Source of the DNA: JAAYRQ01 sp035647815
GTDB taxonomy: Bacteria; Bacillota; Syntrophomonadia; Syntrophomonadales; Syntrophomonadaceae
DNA: 64,000 nucleotides
Reading direction: 5' to 3'
Assembly (NCBI GenBank): GCA_035647815.1
Contig: DASRMR010000025.1
Span: forward strand, 1 to 64,000
Positions within the stretch are counted from its first letter, which is position 1, and the number at the start of each line of letters is the position of its first letter. Below the pieces are notes generated by a model. It had not been told where the DNA came from and made no database searches. It saw nothing but the letters and a program-made list of their open reading frames with translations. Both the position numbers and the translations under genes were made by a program. Shown here one piece after another: positions 27,304 through 36,921 of the stretch.

Positions 27304-28252
27304 CCCAAAGATTCTTGTAATCGATGACGAAAAAAGTATTCGTGACTTACTTAAATCAGCATTAAGTGAGGAAGGATATCATGTACTAGTAGCTTTTGAT
27401 GGTTTAGATGGATATGAAAAGGCCATAGAACATACTCCCGATTTAATATTACTAGATATTATGATGCCTGATATTGACGGTTTTGAAGTGCTGCAACGAT
27501 TAAAACGCGAGGACAAAACTGCTAATATTCCTATAATTTTTCTAACTGCTAAAGTTGATGGAGAAGAAAGAGTTGCTGGTCTTGAGGCTGGTGCTGTAGA
27601 TTACATAATTAAACCTTTTTATTTAAGAGAAGTCATGGCTCGGATTAAGATACACTTGAAACTAAAAAAATATGAGGCTGAATTGGAAATAAAAAACCAG
27701 GAACTACAAGATTTCTCTGATTTATTGTTAGAACTTAACACAAAACTAGAGGAAATGGCTCGCAAAGATGGGTTAACTCGAATTTGGAATAGACGAGCCT
27801 TTAATGAACAGATTATCGTTACACATAATTATTCTAAGAGATATGAGAAACCATACACTATAATAATGGCCGACTTAGACCACTTTAAAAACTACAATGA
27901 TATCTACGGCCACCAACAAGGTGATGTTGTTTTGCAAAAAGTGTCTAAAGCTATTAATGATACTTGTCGAATAACAGATTTTGTGGCTCGATATGGTGGT
28001 GAGGAAATCGTGATAATACTTCCAAACACTAACCAAAAGGACGGATTCGAAAGTGCTGAACGTGTCATTGAGGCTATAAGGCAACTTAAAATACCTCATG
28101 CTAATAACGAAGGTTTTGGAATAGTTACTATTAGTGCGGGGGTGTTCACCTATTCCCCTACCATGTCAATAGGATGGAGTGATGTTATAAAAGGGGCTGA
28201 TGACGCTCTTTATAAAGCAAAAAACTCCGGTCGTAACACTGTTTGTGTTTAA
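27296..28252 (+). CDS. response regulator with GGDEF domain (diguanylate cyclase)
   Basis: A 318-residue output protein of the adjacent kinase. The ATG at 27296 fits GAGGGAG about 11 bases upstream and overlaps the kinase gene by eight bases; an upstream GTG at 27287 is less likely. Receiver domain (residues 5-120) with D9-D10-E11-type acidic pocket, phospho-acceptor D54, T/S in FLTAK and K106. A short helix links it to a GGDEF domain (about 155-318) with active-site GGEEI (234-238), metal Asp in MADLDHF and an intact inhibitory I-site RITD (225-228). It should make cyclic-di-GMP when phosphorylated, with product inhibition. Its last four bases overlap the convergent radical-SAM gene. Confidence 0.93.
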   Translation: MNNPKILVIDDEKSIRDLLKSALSEEGYHVLVAFDGLDGYEKAIEHTPDLILLDIMMPDIDGFEVLQRLKREDKTANIPIIFLTAKVDGEERVAGLEAGAVDYIIKPFYLREVMARIKIHLKLKKYEAELEIKNQELQDFSDLLLELNTKLEEMARKDGLTRIWNRRAFNEQIIVTHNYSKRYEKPYTIIMADLDHFKNYNDIYGHQQGDVVLQKVSKAINDTCRITDFVARYGGEEIVIILPNTNQKDGFESAERVIEAIRQLKIPHANNEGFGIVTISAGVFTYSPTMSIGWSDVIKGADDALYKAKNSGRNTVCV

Positions 28253-29985
28253 ATATACTTTTGTACATTTTCGGATATATCCACAACATAATCCGCTTTC
28301 TTGTCGGGACCGTAGGAAAACAAAACATAGCCAGGTTCAATATAAAGTGCTAAAGGATTAAGATCAAAGTATTCTAAATGCACATATTTTTTTATATTCC
28401 TAACAGTTTTATTTTGCATGTGTTCAATGTTTTTAGCTACAAAAGCTTTGTCTCTCAAAATATTGTTAAGTAAAAGGGTCGTATCAACTGGAGGAAAACT
28501 AGTTATTCCATCAGGGGTATTATAAGATTTGTTGTTTACAAAATAATCGTATTTGAGAGTTTCATTAACTTTACTAGAATAATCAGGTTTGGCTGAAGAA
28601 ATATAGTTTCTTACTATAGTATACAGTTTACCTCTTTTATGACCAATGAAAAACAGACCATGCTCTCTCCAATACTTAGCAAATGCTGCAAAAAACAAAA
28701 AAGCGTTTTCCGAAAAAATCTCATTTATAATGAAATCTAGGGTATCGTCTATAATATGTGAATTATAATATATGTCTACTAACTTTTCGATATGATCTAA
28801 AAGAATCATATCGTCGTATGTAACTACATGGTTAGCTAATACCTGATAAGGTGGTTTAGTTTGAAATATATATTTATATTTAGCTACATCATCCCTTATG
28901 GGTGAACCTTTAAGTAGTTTTAAAAAACCTAATTGCAACATATCTGCTTTAAAGTGATATACATCATTAAATGATTTACCGAAATCTTCGTAAGTTTCGT
29001 GAGGGAGACCCGCAATAAGGTCTAAGTGGATATGAATATTATCAAATTGAATAAGTCTATTTGTTAAGTTTTTTAGAACATCCCAATCAAAAGCACGGTT
29101 TACTGCTTGTAATGCTTGAGGATAAGTAGATTGTACACCAATCTCGAAATCAAACATATTTTTTGGCATATCTTTTAGGAAGGCCAAAAATTCTGCAGAG
29201 ATTAATTCGACAGCAATTTCAAAATGAAACTTAGTACTTATATTGTTTTCTATTATATACTGCATAATTTCCATGCTTCTTTTTTCATTACAATTAAAAG
29301 TTCTATCTACAAATTTCACTTCTCGTACTTTATTAGCCATTAAATATCCTAAATCTTTTTTAACTCTAGGCAAGGGAAAAAAACGCACTCCCTTAATAGT
29401 TGATGATAAACAATAAGCACAATTAAAAGGACATCCTCGTGATGACTCATAATAGATAGTCTTATTGACATAACGCTCAAGTCTATCTTTATAGGGAAAA
29501 GGAATTATATCTAAGTCGTCAATCAGTTCCCGATCAGGATTCTCATAAACCTCGCCATTTTCTTTATAGGTAATTCCTTTTACTCTGGAGTAAGAAGAAT
29601 CAGTATATATAGTTTCTAATAAATGTTTTAAAGTCTCTTCCCCTTCTCCCCGAATTATATAGTCTACCGAGTGTTTATTTAAAATCTCTACAGCATCATA
29701 AGAAACTTCTGGACCTCCCAGGATTATAGGAATATGAGGATTAATTTTCTTATAATCATTGCATATTTCTAGAGTATATTCTATGTTCCATATATAACAA
29801 GAAAAACATAGTAAATCTGGGCTGAGCATATGGATATCTGCTAAAATATCTGAGATATTTTCATTAATCGTATATTCCACAACTTCAATATTCCATGAAT
29901 CTGATTCACAATAAGATTCTAAATAAGCTAAAGCTAGTGACGAGTGAATAAACTTAGAATTTAGTGTAACTAGTAGAACTTTCAT
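28249..29985 (-). CDS. B12-binding domain radical SAM protein (DUF4080 type)
   Basis: A 578-residue protein with an N-terminal cobalamin-binding Rossmann domain (residues about 1-130, VLLVTLNSKFIHSSLALAYL) and a radical SAM core whose iron-sulfur cluster is held by SRGCPFNCAYC (around residues 186-196). The C-terminal part fits DUF4080. Proteins of this set perform B12-dependent radical methylations or related C-C chemistry; the substrate of this subgroup is unknown to me. ATG start. It converges on the GGDEF gene with a four-base overlap and is followed upstream by murB, 48 bases away on the same strand. Confidence 0.88.
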   Translation of the reverse strand: MKVLLVTLNSKFIHSSLALAYLESYCESDSWNIEVVEYTINENISDILADIHMLSPDLLCFSCYIWNIEYTLEICNDYKKINPHIPIILGGPEVSYDAVEILNKHSVDYIIRGEGEETLKHLLETIYTDSSYSRVKGITYKENGEVYENPDRELIDDLDIIPFPYKDRLERYVNKTIYYESSRGCPFNCAYCLSSTIKGVRFFPLPRVKKDLGYLMANKVREVKFVDRTFNCNEKRSMEIMQYIIENNISTKFHFEIAVELISAEFLAFLKDMPKNMFDFEIGVQSTYPQALQAVNRAFDWDVLKNLTNRLIQFDNIHIHLDLIAGLPHETYEDFGKSFNDVYHFKADMLQLGFLKLLKGSPIRDDVAKYKYIFQTKPPYQVLANHVVTYDDMILLDHIEKLVDIYYNSHIIDDTLDFIINEIFSENAFLFFAAFAKYWREHGLFFIGHKRGKLYTIVRNYISSAKPDYSSKVNETLKYDYFVNNKSYNTPDGITSFPPVDTTLLLNNILRDKAFVAKNIEHMQNKTVRNIKKYVHLEYFDLNPLALYIEPGYVLFSYGPDKKADYVVDISENVQKYI

Positions 29986-30033
29986 TTATAATTAACCTCT
30001 TTTACTCCTTTGTAATAGATAGATTACAATTTA

Positions 30034-30930
30034 TTATTCGCCCACAATTCTCAATTCAGGCTCTAGGTTTACATTATACTTCGTTTTAACCTTTTCTTGG
30101 ATATAAGTAATTAATTCCAAAACATCTTGAGCAGTAGCATTACCAGTATTTATTATAAAACCGGCATGTTTAGTTGATACTTGAGCACCTCCTATAGTGA
30201 AACCTTTTAAATCTAGTTTTTCAATCATAGGACCAACATAATGCCCTGCAGGACGCTTAAAAGCACTTCCTGCACTAGGAAATTCAAGTGGTTGTTTTGC
30301 CCTTCTTCTTCTGGCAAATTCCTGCATCTTAGCTAGGATTTCTGCTTTTTCACCGAACTTCAGCTTTAGAGTCGCTGATAATATATAATATCCATTTTTT
30401 TGGAAAATGCTTTTCCGATAGTCCATTTCCATATTGTCTAAAGTAAATTCTTTTATCTTCCCATCTAAAGATATTGCTGTTACAGTTTTAAGCACATTCT
30501 TCATTTCTCCATCATAAGCACCAGCATTCATCACTATAGCCCCACCTAGGCTACCTGGAATACCATCCGCAAACTCAAGGCCTGTCAGCTCTTTTTGCGC
30601 AGCTTGCTTAGCTAGGACAGATAACCTGACCCCAGCTTGTGCTGTGATTTCATTTTCATTAATACTAATGTTATTAAGTTTGTTGCCTAGTTTTATTGCT
30701 ACACCACGAATACCTTTATCAGTCACTAGTAAATTACTACCTAGACCAAAAATAAATAATGGGTATTCATTTACTTTACAACAATCTATAATATCTTTAA
30801 TTAATTGGGTATTGTCTGGTTCAATCATGATATCTACTGGTCCACCTATTTTAAAACTAGTATGATTTTCCATCGGTTCGTTGAACTTAATATATTCTAA
30901 AGGAACAATTTGCAAAAGATTGGAGTACAT
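30034..30930 (-). CDS. murB: UDP-N-acetylenolpyruvoylglucosamine reductase MurB
   Basis: A 298-residue FAD enzyme reducing UDP-GlcNAc-enolpyruvate to UDP-MurNAc, in peptidoglycan synthesis. The ATG at 30930 fits AAGGAG six bases upstream better than the ATG two codons earlier. FAD-binding FIFGLGSNLLVTDKGIRG (about 56-73), the GLEFADGIPGSLGGAIVMNAG block (about 117-137), the proton-donor Ser in GSAFKRP and the C-terminal Glu in LEPELRIVGE are all present, matching the Firmicute type of about 300 residues. It is first gene of a leftward pair with the radical-SAM gene. Confidence 0.95.
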   Translation of the reverse strand: MYSNLLQIVPLEYIKFNEPMENHTSFKIGGPVDIMIEPDNTQLIKDIIDCCKVNEYPLFIFGLGSNLLVTDKGIRGVAIKLGNKLNNISINENEITAQAGVRLSVLAKQAAQKELTGLEFADGIPGSLGGAIVMNAGAYDGEMKNVLKTVTAISLDGKIKEFTLDNMEMDYRKSIFQKNGYYILSATLKLKFGEKAEILAKMQEFARRRRAKQPLEFPSAGSAFKRPAGHYVGPMIEKLDLKGFTIGGAQVSTKHAGFIINTGNATAQDVLELITYIQEKVKTKYNVNLEPELRIVGE

Positions 30931-31127
30931 ATACATCTCCTTACTAATCTTTTTTAATATATTATATTATGAGAAATAGCAATTTATTCGGTTTAGCTTT
31001 CTAAACAACTTTATAAAAGTATTTCCCATTAAAATATTAAAAGTTGTTATGTTTTTTATATATTTAAAAACCTTTGTTTAAATTATACCTTACTATAGAC
31101 TTTTTTATAAATCCTAAATTTCTTCTA

Positions 31128-31136
31128 TGATATAAT
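31128..31136 (+). promoter_or_regulatory. extended -10 promoter of the GlcD/GlcF-like pair
   Basis: TGATATAAT, an extended -10 element with the consensus TATAAT, about 40 bases upstream of the TTG start at 31176. No good -35 at 17 bases was seen, as often with extended -10 promoters. Inferred from sequence only. Confidence 0.5.
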
Positions 31137-31175
31137 GAACTGTATTAAAAAGCTTGATAGTTAGGGAGTGAAAAT

Positions 31176-32576
31176 TTGGATAAGTCAATTATAAAGAAAA
31201 AACTAGTAGAAATGTTGGGTAAAGATAAAGTGTTAACCAACGAATTAGACTTGATGTATTACTCTTATGATGCTTCATTTCTAACTAAGCTGGAACCGAG
31301 CACACCGACAGTAGTAGTTTTACCAGAATCTACTGATGAGGTGCAAAAGATAGTATTGTTTGCTTATGAAAATAATATTAATGTAATTCCTAGAGGTGCT
31401 GGCACTGGTGAGACTGGTGGATGTATAGCCATAAATGGTGGCATAGTCTTGGATTTAGCTAACTTCAACAATATTGTAGAAGTTGATGCGAAAAATATGC
31501 AAGTGATAGTCAGACCTGGTATTATACATGCCGATCTAAATCTGGAATTAGCTAAACATAATTTATTTTTCCCTCCTGATCCAGGTAGTAGTCTAATGTG
31601 TACAGTAGGCGGTATGGTGGCAAATAATGCTAGTGGACTCCGGGCTGTAAAATATGGTTGTACTGATCAATATATTTTGGGGATGGAAATAGTAATGCCT
31701 AATGGTGAAATCATTACTACTGGTGGGGTTAAATCTAGAGCTATAAAGAATGTATCAGGTCTTAATCTTACTAAAATATTTATAGGTTCTGAAGGAATAT
31801 TAGGTATCATAACTAAAATTAGATTAAGATGTTGGCCCAAGCCAAAAGCAAGAGGTATTGTCATGGCTGTATTTGATAAGCTTGATGATGCACCTGAAAC
31901 AGTTTTAGAAGTTTACCAAGCTGGAATACTTCCTTCAGGTATCGAGATTTTAGATAGTTCGGCAATTGAGGCAGTTAATTTATTTAAACCTGAAATTAAT
32001 TTGCCTAATGCAGAAGCTATTTTACTTTTCGAAGTAGATGGTAATCCACCTAGTGTTGAATACGAAGGTAATACTATCAAGGAAGTAGCCTTAAAACGGG
32101 CTAGAACTGTAGAGTGGTCAACCGAACCCCTTAGGATGAGGGAACTATGGGAGGGTCGCAGCATAACTGCTACTGCAGCTGCTAGGATTAGACCTGATGG
32201 TACTCGTATTTTTGCTGGTGAAGATATAAGTGTACCACTTGCTAGAGTTGCAGAAACATTACGTGAAATTAGGAAAATAGCTGCTAAATATGATATTAAA
32301 GTGGTTAATTATGGTCATATAGGTGATGGTAATGTGCATACTGCACCGATAATTAATCCCGAAATACCTGAAGAAGTAGAAAGGGCTAAAAAACTAGTTC
32401 ATGAAATACATCTACTAGCTATTGAATTAGAAGGTTCAACTACTGGAGAACATGGTGTAGGTGCGGTAAGAAGAAAGTATGCTCATTTAGAACATGGACT
32501 AGCTCTAGATTATATGCAGAAAATAAAAACTGCTTTCGATACTAAAGGAATTATGAATCCTGATAAGCTCATCTAA
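31176..32576 (+). CDS. glcD: FAD-binding 2-hydroxyacid oxidase/dehydrogenase (GlcD-like)
   Basis: A 466-residue flavoprotein of the GlcD/D-lactate dehydrogenase family that oxidises a 2-hydroxyacid such as glycolate or D-lactate. TTG start behind GGGAGTG. FAD_binding_4 domain (about residues 40-215) with VIPRGAGTGETGG and DPGSSLMCTVGGMVANNASG; C-terminal FAD-oxidase domain with the histidine-rich YGHIGDGNVHTAP (about 383-395) and GSTTGEHGVG (about 423-432). It is followed after 22 bases by an Fe-S partner gene, so the two form a complex passing electrons onward, perhaps to ETF or a membrane carrier. The substrate is inferred. Confidence 0.9.
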   Translation: MDKSIIKKKLVEMLGKDKVLTNELDLMYYSYDASFLTKLEPSTPTVVVLPESTDEVQKIVLFAYENNINVIPRGAGTGETGGCIAINGGIVLDLANFNNIVEVDAKNMQVIVRPGIIHADLNLELAKHNLFFPPDPGSSLMCTVGGMVANNASGLRAVKYGCTDQYILGMEIVMPNGEIITTGGVKSRAIKNVSGLNLTKIFIGSEGILGIITKIRLRCWPKPKARGIVMAVFDKLDDAPETVLEVYQAGILPSGIEILDSSAIEAVNLFKPEINLPNAEAILLFEVDGNPPSVEYEGNTIKEVALKRARTVEWSTEPLRMRELWEGRSITATAAARIRPDGTRIFAGEDISVPLARVAETLREIRKIAAKYDIKVVNYGHIGDGNVHTAPIINPEIPEEVERAKKLVHEIHLLAIELEGSTTGEHGVGAVRRKYAHLEHGLALDYMQKIKTAFDTKGIMNPDKLI

Positions 32577-32598
32577 CCCTTAAAGGAGAGTATTATAT

Positions 32599-33891
32599 AT
32601 GAAATTTCATGAACTAGCACCTGTAAAAGATCAATTAATGAAGTGCGTAAGGTGTGGCAAATGTCGCAGTGTATGTCCTGTCTTTGCTGAAGTGGGTAAT
32701 GAAACTGTATCACCTCGTGGTCATGTCTTTATGGTGCAAATGTTAAGGGATGGATTAGTAAAACCTAATAAAGAAGTTTATGCAAGACTTTCGACCTGTT
32801 TAATGTGTGAAACTTGTAGTGTTAACTGTCCTTCGGGGATTGATATTCATGAATTAAATGCTGCTGCCAGGTCTTATATATACGAAAGTAATCCATCTAT
32901 AGGTAAAGAATTGCTTTTTGATACTTTATGGACTAATCCATTTTTATTAAGAACTTCTACTAAGTTTTTGTGGGGAGCTCAGCAATCTGGACTACAAAAA
33001 CTAGCACGTAATTTAGGTATAACTAAAGTTTTGCCTGGAGATTTAAGTGAATCCGAAAAAATGTTGGAATCTATTCCCTACCGTTCGGCAAGTTCGTTGA
33101 TTAAAGAATTTAATCCGGCTATAGGGGAAAAGAAATACACGATCGGCTATTTTTTAGGTTGTGGCACTGATTTACTCGAGCCTAAAATAGTGTTAGCAAC
33201 TATAAATGTACTAACTAGAAATGGTTGCGAAGTTATCGTCCCAAAAGACACCAAATGTTGCGGATTACCCCATATTGCTAATGGTAAAATGGATTCAGCC
33301 AAAAAACTAGCTCTTCATAATATAAAAATATTTAACTCCTACAATTTTGATTATATTATAACTGATTGTGCTTCCTGTTCTTCGGCCTTATCTGCTAAAA
33401 ATATGGATTTTTTATTAGGTGGTTTAAAAATAGAAGATCAAGCTCAGGAATTTGCTAGCAAGGTCATGGATTTAACCGAATTTCTGATCGATGTAATCGA
33501 TATTAAGTTACCAGATAAAAATGTGCCAGAAAAAATCAAGGTCACATATCACGATCCATGCCATTTAGATAATGCCCAAGGTATAAAAGAACAGCCTAGA
33601 GAACTGCTCAGAAGAATTCCCGAAGTTGAGTATATAGAAATGCCACTTGCGAGCAGATGTTGTGGTGGTTCCGGAACTTATAGCGTTACACATCATAGTA
33701 TGTCCATGAAAATACTAGATGTAAAAATGGATAATGCTATGACTACAGGAGCAGATATCATAGCTACTTGTTGTCCAAGTTGTATAATGCAACTTAAACA
33801 TGGGGTTAATATCCATAAATGGGATTGTAAGGTTTTACACCCCATCGAACTAGTTTCTCGTTGTTATGGTGATTTAGTATTGAATAAATAG
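32599..33891 (+). CDS. glcF: iron-sulfur oxidoreductase subunit (GlcF-like, CCG domains)
   Basis: A 430-residue Fe-S protein partner of the upstream flavoprotein. Two ferredoxin-type [4Fe-4S] motifs near the N-terminus: CVRCGKCRSVCP (about residues 16-27) and CLMCETCSVNCP (about 66-77). Two cysteine-rich CCG domains follow, KCCGLPH (about 219) and RCCGGSG (about 353), with further CASC and CCPSC clusters. This layout is that of GlcF/GlpC/HdrB-like electron-transfer subunits. The pair is closed by the hairpin at 33918-33942. Confidence 0.92.
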   Translation: MKFHELAPVKDQLMKCVRCGKCRSVCPVFAEVGNETVSPRGHVFMVQMLRDGLVKPNKEVYARLSTCLMCETCSVNCPSGIDIHELNAAARSYIYESNPSIGKELLFDTLWTNPFLLRTSTKFLWGAQQSGLQKLARNLGITKVLPGDLSESEKMLESIPYRSASSLIKEFNPAIGEKKYTIGYFLGCGTDLLEPKIVLATINVLTRNGCEVIVPKDTKCCGLPHIANGKMDSAKKLALHNIKIFNSYNFDYIITDCASCSSALSAKNMDFLLGGLKIEDQAQEFASKVMDLTEFLIDVIDIKLPDKNVPEKIKVTYHDPCHLDNAQGIKEQPRELLRRIPEVEYIEMPLASRCCGGSGTYSVTHHSMSMKILDVKMDNAMTTGADIIATCCPSCIMQLKHGVNIHKWDCKVLHPIELVSRCYGDLVLNK

Positions 33892-33917
33892 TAATCTCTT
33901 CATGTATGATAATTTAA

Positions 33918-33942
33918 TGGAACGGTATCTGATACCGTTCCA
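33918..33942 (+). terminator. hairpin, probable terminator of glcDF pair
   Basis: TGGAACGGTATC (33918-33929) and GATACCGTTCCA (33931-33942), a perfect 12-bp inverted repeat around one base, followed by a broken T-run (TTCTTGTCTT). It lies 26 bases past the GlcF-like stop codon. Confidence 0.7.
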
Positions 33943-34002
33943 TTCTTGTCTTGGTTAATATCTGTTAAAATCTATAACATAAGTAAAAATAGGTGGTAAA
34001 TA

Positions 34003-34728
34003 ATGAAGAATAAATTTATCCAACTCGTATATAAGCAAGTTAGAATTGCTAATTCGAAATATAATTTAATAGAAGATGGTGACCAGGTAGCAGTTGGTAT
34101 GTCAGGAGGTAAAGATAGTAGTATCCTATTATATTTCTTAGATTTATTAAAAAAATATACCCCGATTATCTTCAACATTACACCTATATATGTTGATTTA
34201 GGTTGGAATAATGAGATCAGCGAATTAGAGAGATATTGTAATGATTTAGGTTATGAATTGTTTACCGAACCTACCGATATTGGGGAAATTGTTTATGATA
34301 TCCGCCAAGAAAGAAATCCATGTTCATTATGTGCCAACTTACGTCGTGGAGCACTTAATAATGTAGCTAAAAGGCTAGGATGTAACAAAGTAGCTTTAGG
34401 ACATCACTTAGATGATGTAGTTAACACATTGTTTATGTCTATGCTTTATGAAAACAAATATCAAGTTTTTAAACCTAAAACATACTTAGACCGAGTAAAT
34501 ATGACTGTAATCAGGCCTCTAATATATGTTGAAGAAAACAGCATTATAAAGGTTAGTGACTCTATAGAGTTGCAACCGGTTGAAAATAAGTGTCCCGTAG
34601 ATGGTTTTACTAAACGTACTGAAGTAGCAGGATTGGTAAATATGCTGGAAAAAGAGCATCCAGGTGCTAAAAGGAACATTTTAACTAGTATTGAAAATGT
34701 AAATCCTAAAAGTTTTTGGAAAAATTAG
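34003..34728 (+). CDS. ttcA: TtcA-family tRNA 2-thiocytidine synthetase (PP-loop)
   Basis: A 241-residue PP-loop ATP pyrophosphatase. The adenylating motif SGGKDS is at residues 34-39. C107-xx-C110 (NPCSLC) followed by LRRG, and a third cysteine C197 (NKCPVDG), match the three cysteines that hold the [4Fe-4S] cluster of TtcA, which thiolates cytidine 32 of some tRNAs. It is shorter than E. coli TtcA (311) but typical of the Firmicute relatives, some of which may thiolate other positions, so the exact nucleotide is inferred. AGGTGG precedes the ATG. Confidence 0.85.
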   Translation: MKNKFIQLVYKQVRIANSKYNLIEDGDQVAVGMSGGKDSSILLYFLDLLKKYTPIIFNITPIYVDLGWNNEISELERYCNDLGYELFTEPTDIGEIVYDIRQERNPCSLCANLRRGALNNVAKRLGCNKVALGHHLDDVVNTLFMSMLYENKYQVFKPKTYLDRVNMTVIRPLIYVEENSIIKVSDSIELQPVENKCPVDGFTKRTEVAGLVNMLEKEHPGAKRNILTSIENVNPKSFWKN

Positions 34729-34730
34729 TC

Positions 34731-34767
34731 CGAACATCTGTTTATGAGATAAGTTTCATGATATAAT
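34731..34767 (+). promoter_or_regulatory. LexA (SOS) box and promoter of lexA
   Basis: CGAACATCTGTTTA (34731-34744) matches the Gram-positive SOS box CGAAC-N4-GTTY. It ends right where a -35 element would lie relative to the extended -10 TGATATAAT (34759-34767). This implies LexA autorepression, as in other Firmicutes. The match is by eye. Confidence 0.75.
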
Positions 34768-34849
34768 TTAAAAAGAAAAACAGAATTTCTAAGCCTTACA
34801 TGAAGCTATTAGACCTTAGGCTTGAAATGATAATCTGGAGGTATTAGAA

Positions 34850-35461
34850 ATGAAATCAGATATTACGAACAGACAAAAACTTATCTTAGAATTTATAAAG
34901 ACTCAAATCAAGACCAAAGGCTACCCTCCCTCTGTTAGGGAAATAGGTCATGCAGTAGGGTTAAAGTCAAGTTCGACTGTTCATAACCATTTAGTACAAT
35001 TAGAAGAAAAAGGATTTCTAAAACGAGATCCTAGCAAAACGAGAGCCATCATCCCTATCGACAATGAACCATCTGAGTTGATGACAGAATCAATAAATTT
35101 ACCTGTAGTTGGTAATGTGGCAGCAGGTTCTCCTATCCTTGCCGACCAAAATATTGAGGAATACTTACCTATTCCAGTTGATTTCGTTGGAAGTGGGAAC
35201 CACTTTATTTTGAAGGTAAAAGGAGAAAGTATGATTGAAGCAGGAATATTAGATAGCGATTACTTGATCGTTCGTCAGCAACTTGATGCTACTAATGGTG
35301 AAATAATCGTGGCAATTATAGAAAACGAAGCAACTGTAAAACGTTTATATAAGATGGAAAACCAGATAGAATTAAGGCCTGAAAATAGTGCATTGAAATC
35401 TATGTTTTTTGATAATGTGCAGATAGCTGGAAAAGTTGTAGGTCTTTTACGTAGATTTTAA
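34850..35461 (+). CDS. lexA: LexA repressor
   Basis: A 203-residue SOS repressor and self-cleaving protease. N-terminal winged helix (residues 1-65) with the recognition-helix region SSSTVHNHL, then the S24 peptidase domain. Autocleavage site A92-G93 (VAAGSP), catalytic S127 (GESM) and K164 (ATVKR) are all in place. GGAGG precedes the ATG. RecA-stimulated cleavage relieves repression of DNA repair genes. A SOS box and promoter lie about 85-120 bases upstream. Usual length. Confidence 0.97.
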   Translation: MKSDITNRQKLILEFIKTQIKTKGYPPSVREIGHAVGLKSSSTVHNHLVQLEEKGFLKRDPSKTRAIIPIDNEPSELMTESINLPVVGNVAAGSPILADQNIEEYLPIPVDFVGSGNHFILKVKGESMIEAGILDSDYLIVRQQLDATNGEIIVAIIENEATVKRLYKMENQIELRPENSALKSMFFDNVQIAGKVVGLLRRF

Positions 35462-35465
35462 ATAA

Positions 35466-35528
35466 AAATGCCCTCACCGTTCTACTTACTTCATATAAGT
35501 TTTGCAACTCATAACGGTGAAGGCATTT
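35466..35528 (-). terminator. terminator between lexA and glnA
   Basis: AAATGCCCTCACCGTT (35466-35481) pairs with AACGGTGAAGGCATTT (35513-35528) with one mismatch and a 31-base loop that can fold on itself. On the minus strand the stem is followed by ATTTTTATTT, so it mainly ends glnA; it may also stop lexA transcription. Confidence 0.75.
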
Positions 35529-35530
35529 AT

Positions 35531-36859
35531 TTAGAATTTTTCTAAATACTCATTAATTTCCCAGTCATAAACTCGTGAACTATAATTTTCCCATTCTTTA
35601 GTCTTAGCTAAGATAAAACGAGAATATATATGTTCTCCTAATGCTTCCCTAACTAATTCATCTTCTTTTAATTCTTTTATAGCCTCATAAAGATTTTCCG
35701 GAAGTGATTCTATGTTTTGACTTTTACGAGCTACTAAATCCATTTCATATATGTTTTCTTCTACTGCTGCAGGTGGTTCTAACTTATTAATTATACCTTC
35801 TAAACCTGCTTTAAGAATTACTGCTAACCCTAAATACGGATTACAGGTTGGGTCCGGATTTCTTATTTCTACCCGAGTGCCAATTCCCCTGCGTGCTGGT
35901 ATACGAATCAAAGGACTTCTATTTCTGTATGACCAAGCTATGTAAACAGGAGCCTCAAACCCCGGCACTAACCTCTTATAAGAATTAACAGTAGGACTAG
36001 TTATAGCAGAAATTGCTTTAGCATGTTTAATAACTCCTGCCATAAATTGCCGACAAATATCACTTAAACCATCTTCTTTAGAACTATCATAAAACACATT
36101 TTCTCCGTCTTTAAACAAAGAAATATTTAAATGCATCCCTGATCCAGCAATACCATAAATAGGTTTAGGCATAAAAGTAGCATGTAAACCGTGGTGTTGA
36201 GCTACTGTTCTAACTACAATTCTAAAAGTTATAATATTATCAGCCGTAGGTAGGGCTTCTTTATATTTAAAATCAATCTCATGTTGCCCAGGTGCTACCT
36301 CATGATGGGCTGCTTCTATTTCAAAACCCATGCTTTGTAAGGTTTCAACCATGTCCCTACGAGCATCTTCACCTTTATCAACTGGGGGCAAGTCAAAATA
36401 ACCTGCTTTATCATTCGTTTCCAATGTTGGTTGACCATTCTCATCTAAATGAAACATAAAAAATTCGGGCTCAGGACCAACAAACATAGAATATCCCATA
36501 TCCTTTGCTTCTTGTAAAACCTTTTTTAATGCAAAACGTGGTGATCCCGTAAAAGGCTTACCATCTGCATCATAAATATCACAGATTAATCGAGCTGTCT
36601 TACCCGAAGAACTAGGACTCGTCCAAGGCAAAATTAAAAAAGTATCAAAATCAGGTATTAAATACATATCAGATTCTTCGATACGAACAAACCCTTCAAT
36701 AGAAGAGCCGTCAAACATTAATTCACCATCTAAAGCCTTTTCTAATTGATCATCTGTAATTGAAATACTCTTCATTACTCCTAAAATATCAGTAAACTGA
36801 AGTCGAATAAATTTTACATTATTCTCGCTCGCAGATTTTAGAATTTCTTCTTTTGTCAT
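35531..36859 (-). CDS. glnA: glutamine synthetase type I (GSI-alpha)
   Basis: A 442-residue enzyme forming glutamine from glutamate, ammonia and ATP. Conserved blocks: FDGSSIEGFVRIEESDMYL (about residues 49-67), GPEPEFF (metal-binding), AHHEVAPGQHEIDFKY, the NSYKRLVPGFEAPVY loop, and RIPARRGIGTRVEIRNPDP. The length and C-terminus match the GSI-alpha type of Firmicutes, and there is no Tyr-adenylylation segment of the GSI-beta type, so control is probably by feedback and regulator binding. ATG with GGAGG upstream. No GlnR-like gene is adjacent. Confidence 0.97.
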   Translation of the reverse strand: MTKEEILKSASENNVKFIRLQFTDILGVMKSISITDDQLEKALDGELMFDGSSIEGFVRIEESDMYLIPDFDTFLILPWTSPSSSGKTARLICDIYDADGKPFTGSPRFALKKVLQEAKDMGYSMFVGPEPEFFMFHLDENGQPTLETNDKAGYFDLPPVDKGEDARRDMVETLQSMGFEIEAAHHEVAPGQHEIDFKYKEALPTADNIITFRIVVRTVAQHHGLHATFMPKPIYGIAGSGMHLNISLFKDGENVFYDSSKEDGLSDICRQFMAGVIKHAKAISAITSPTVNSYKRLVPGFEAPVYIAWSYRNRSPLIRIPARRGIGTRVEIRNPDPTCNPYLGLAVILKAGLEGIINKLEPPAAVEENIYEMDLVARKSQNIESLPENLYEAIKELKEDELVREALGEHIYSRFILAKTKEWENYSSRVYDWEINEYLEKF

Positions 36860-36921
36860 TTAATTGCCTCCAATAAATTACCTTATTAACTAAGTTAGAA
36901 TAGCACATTAATACATTATTT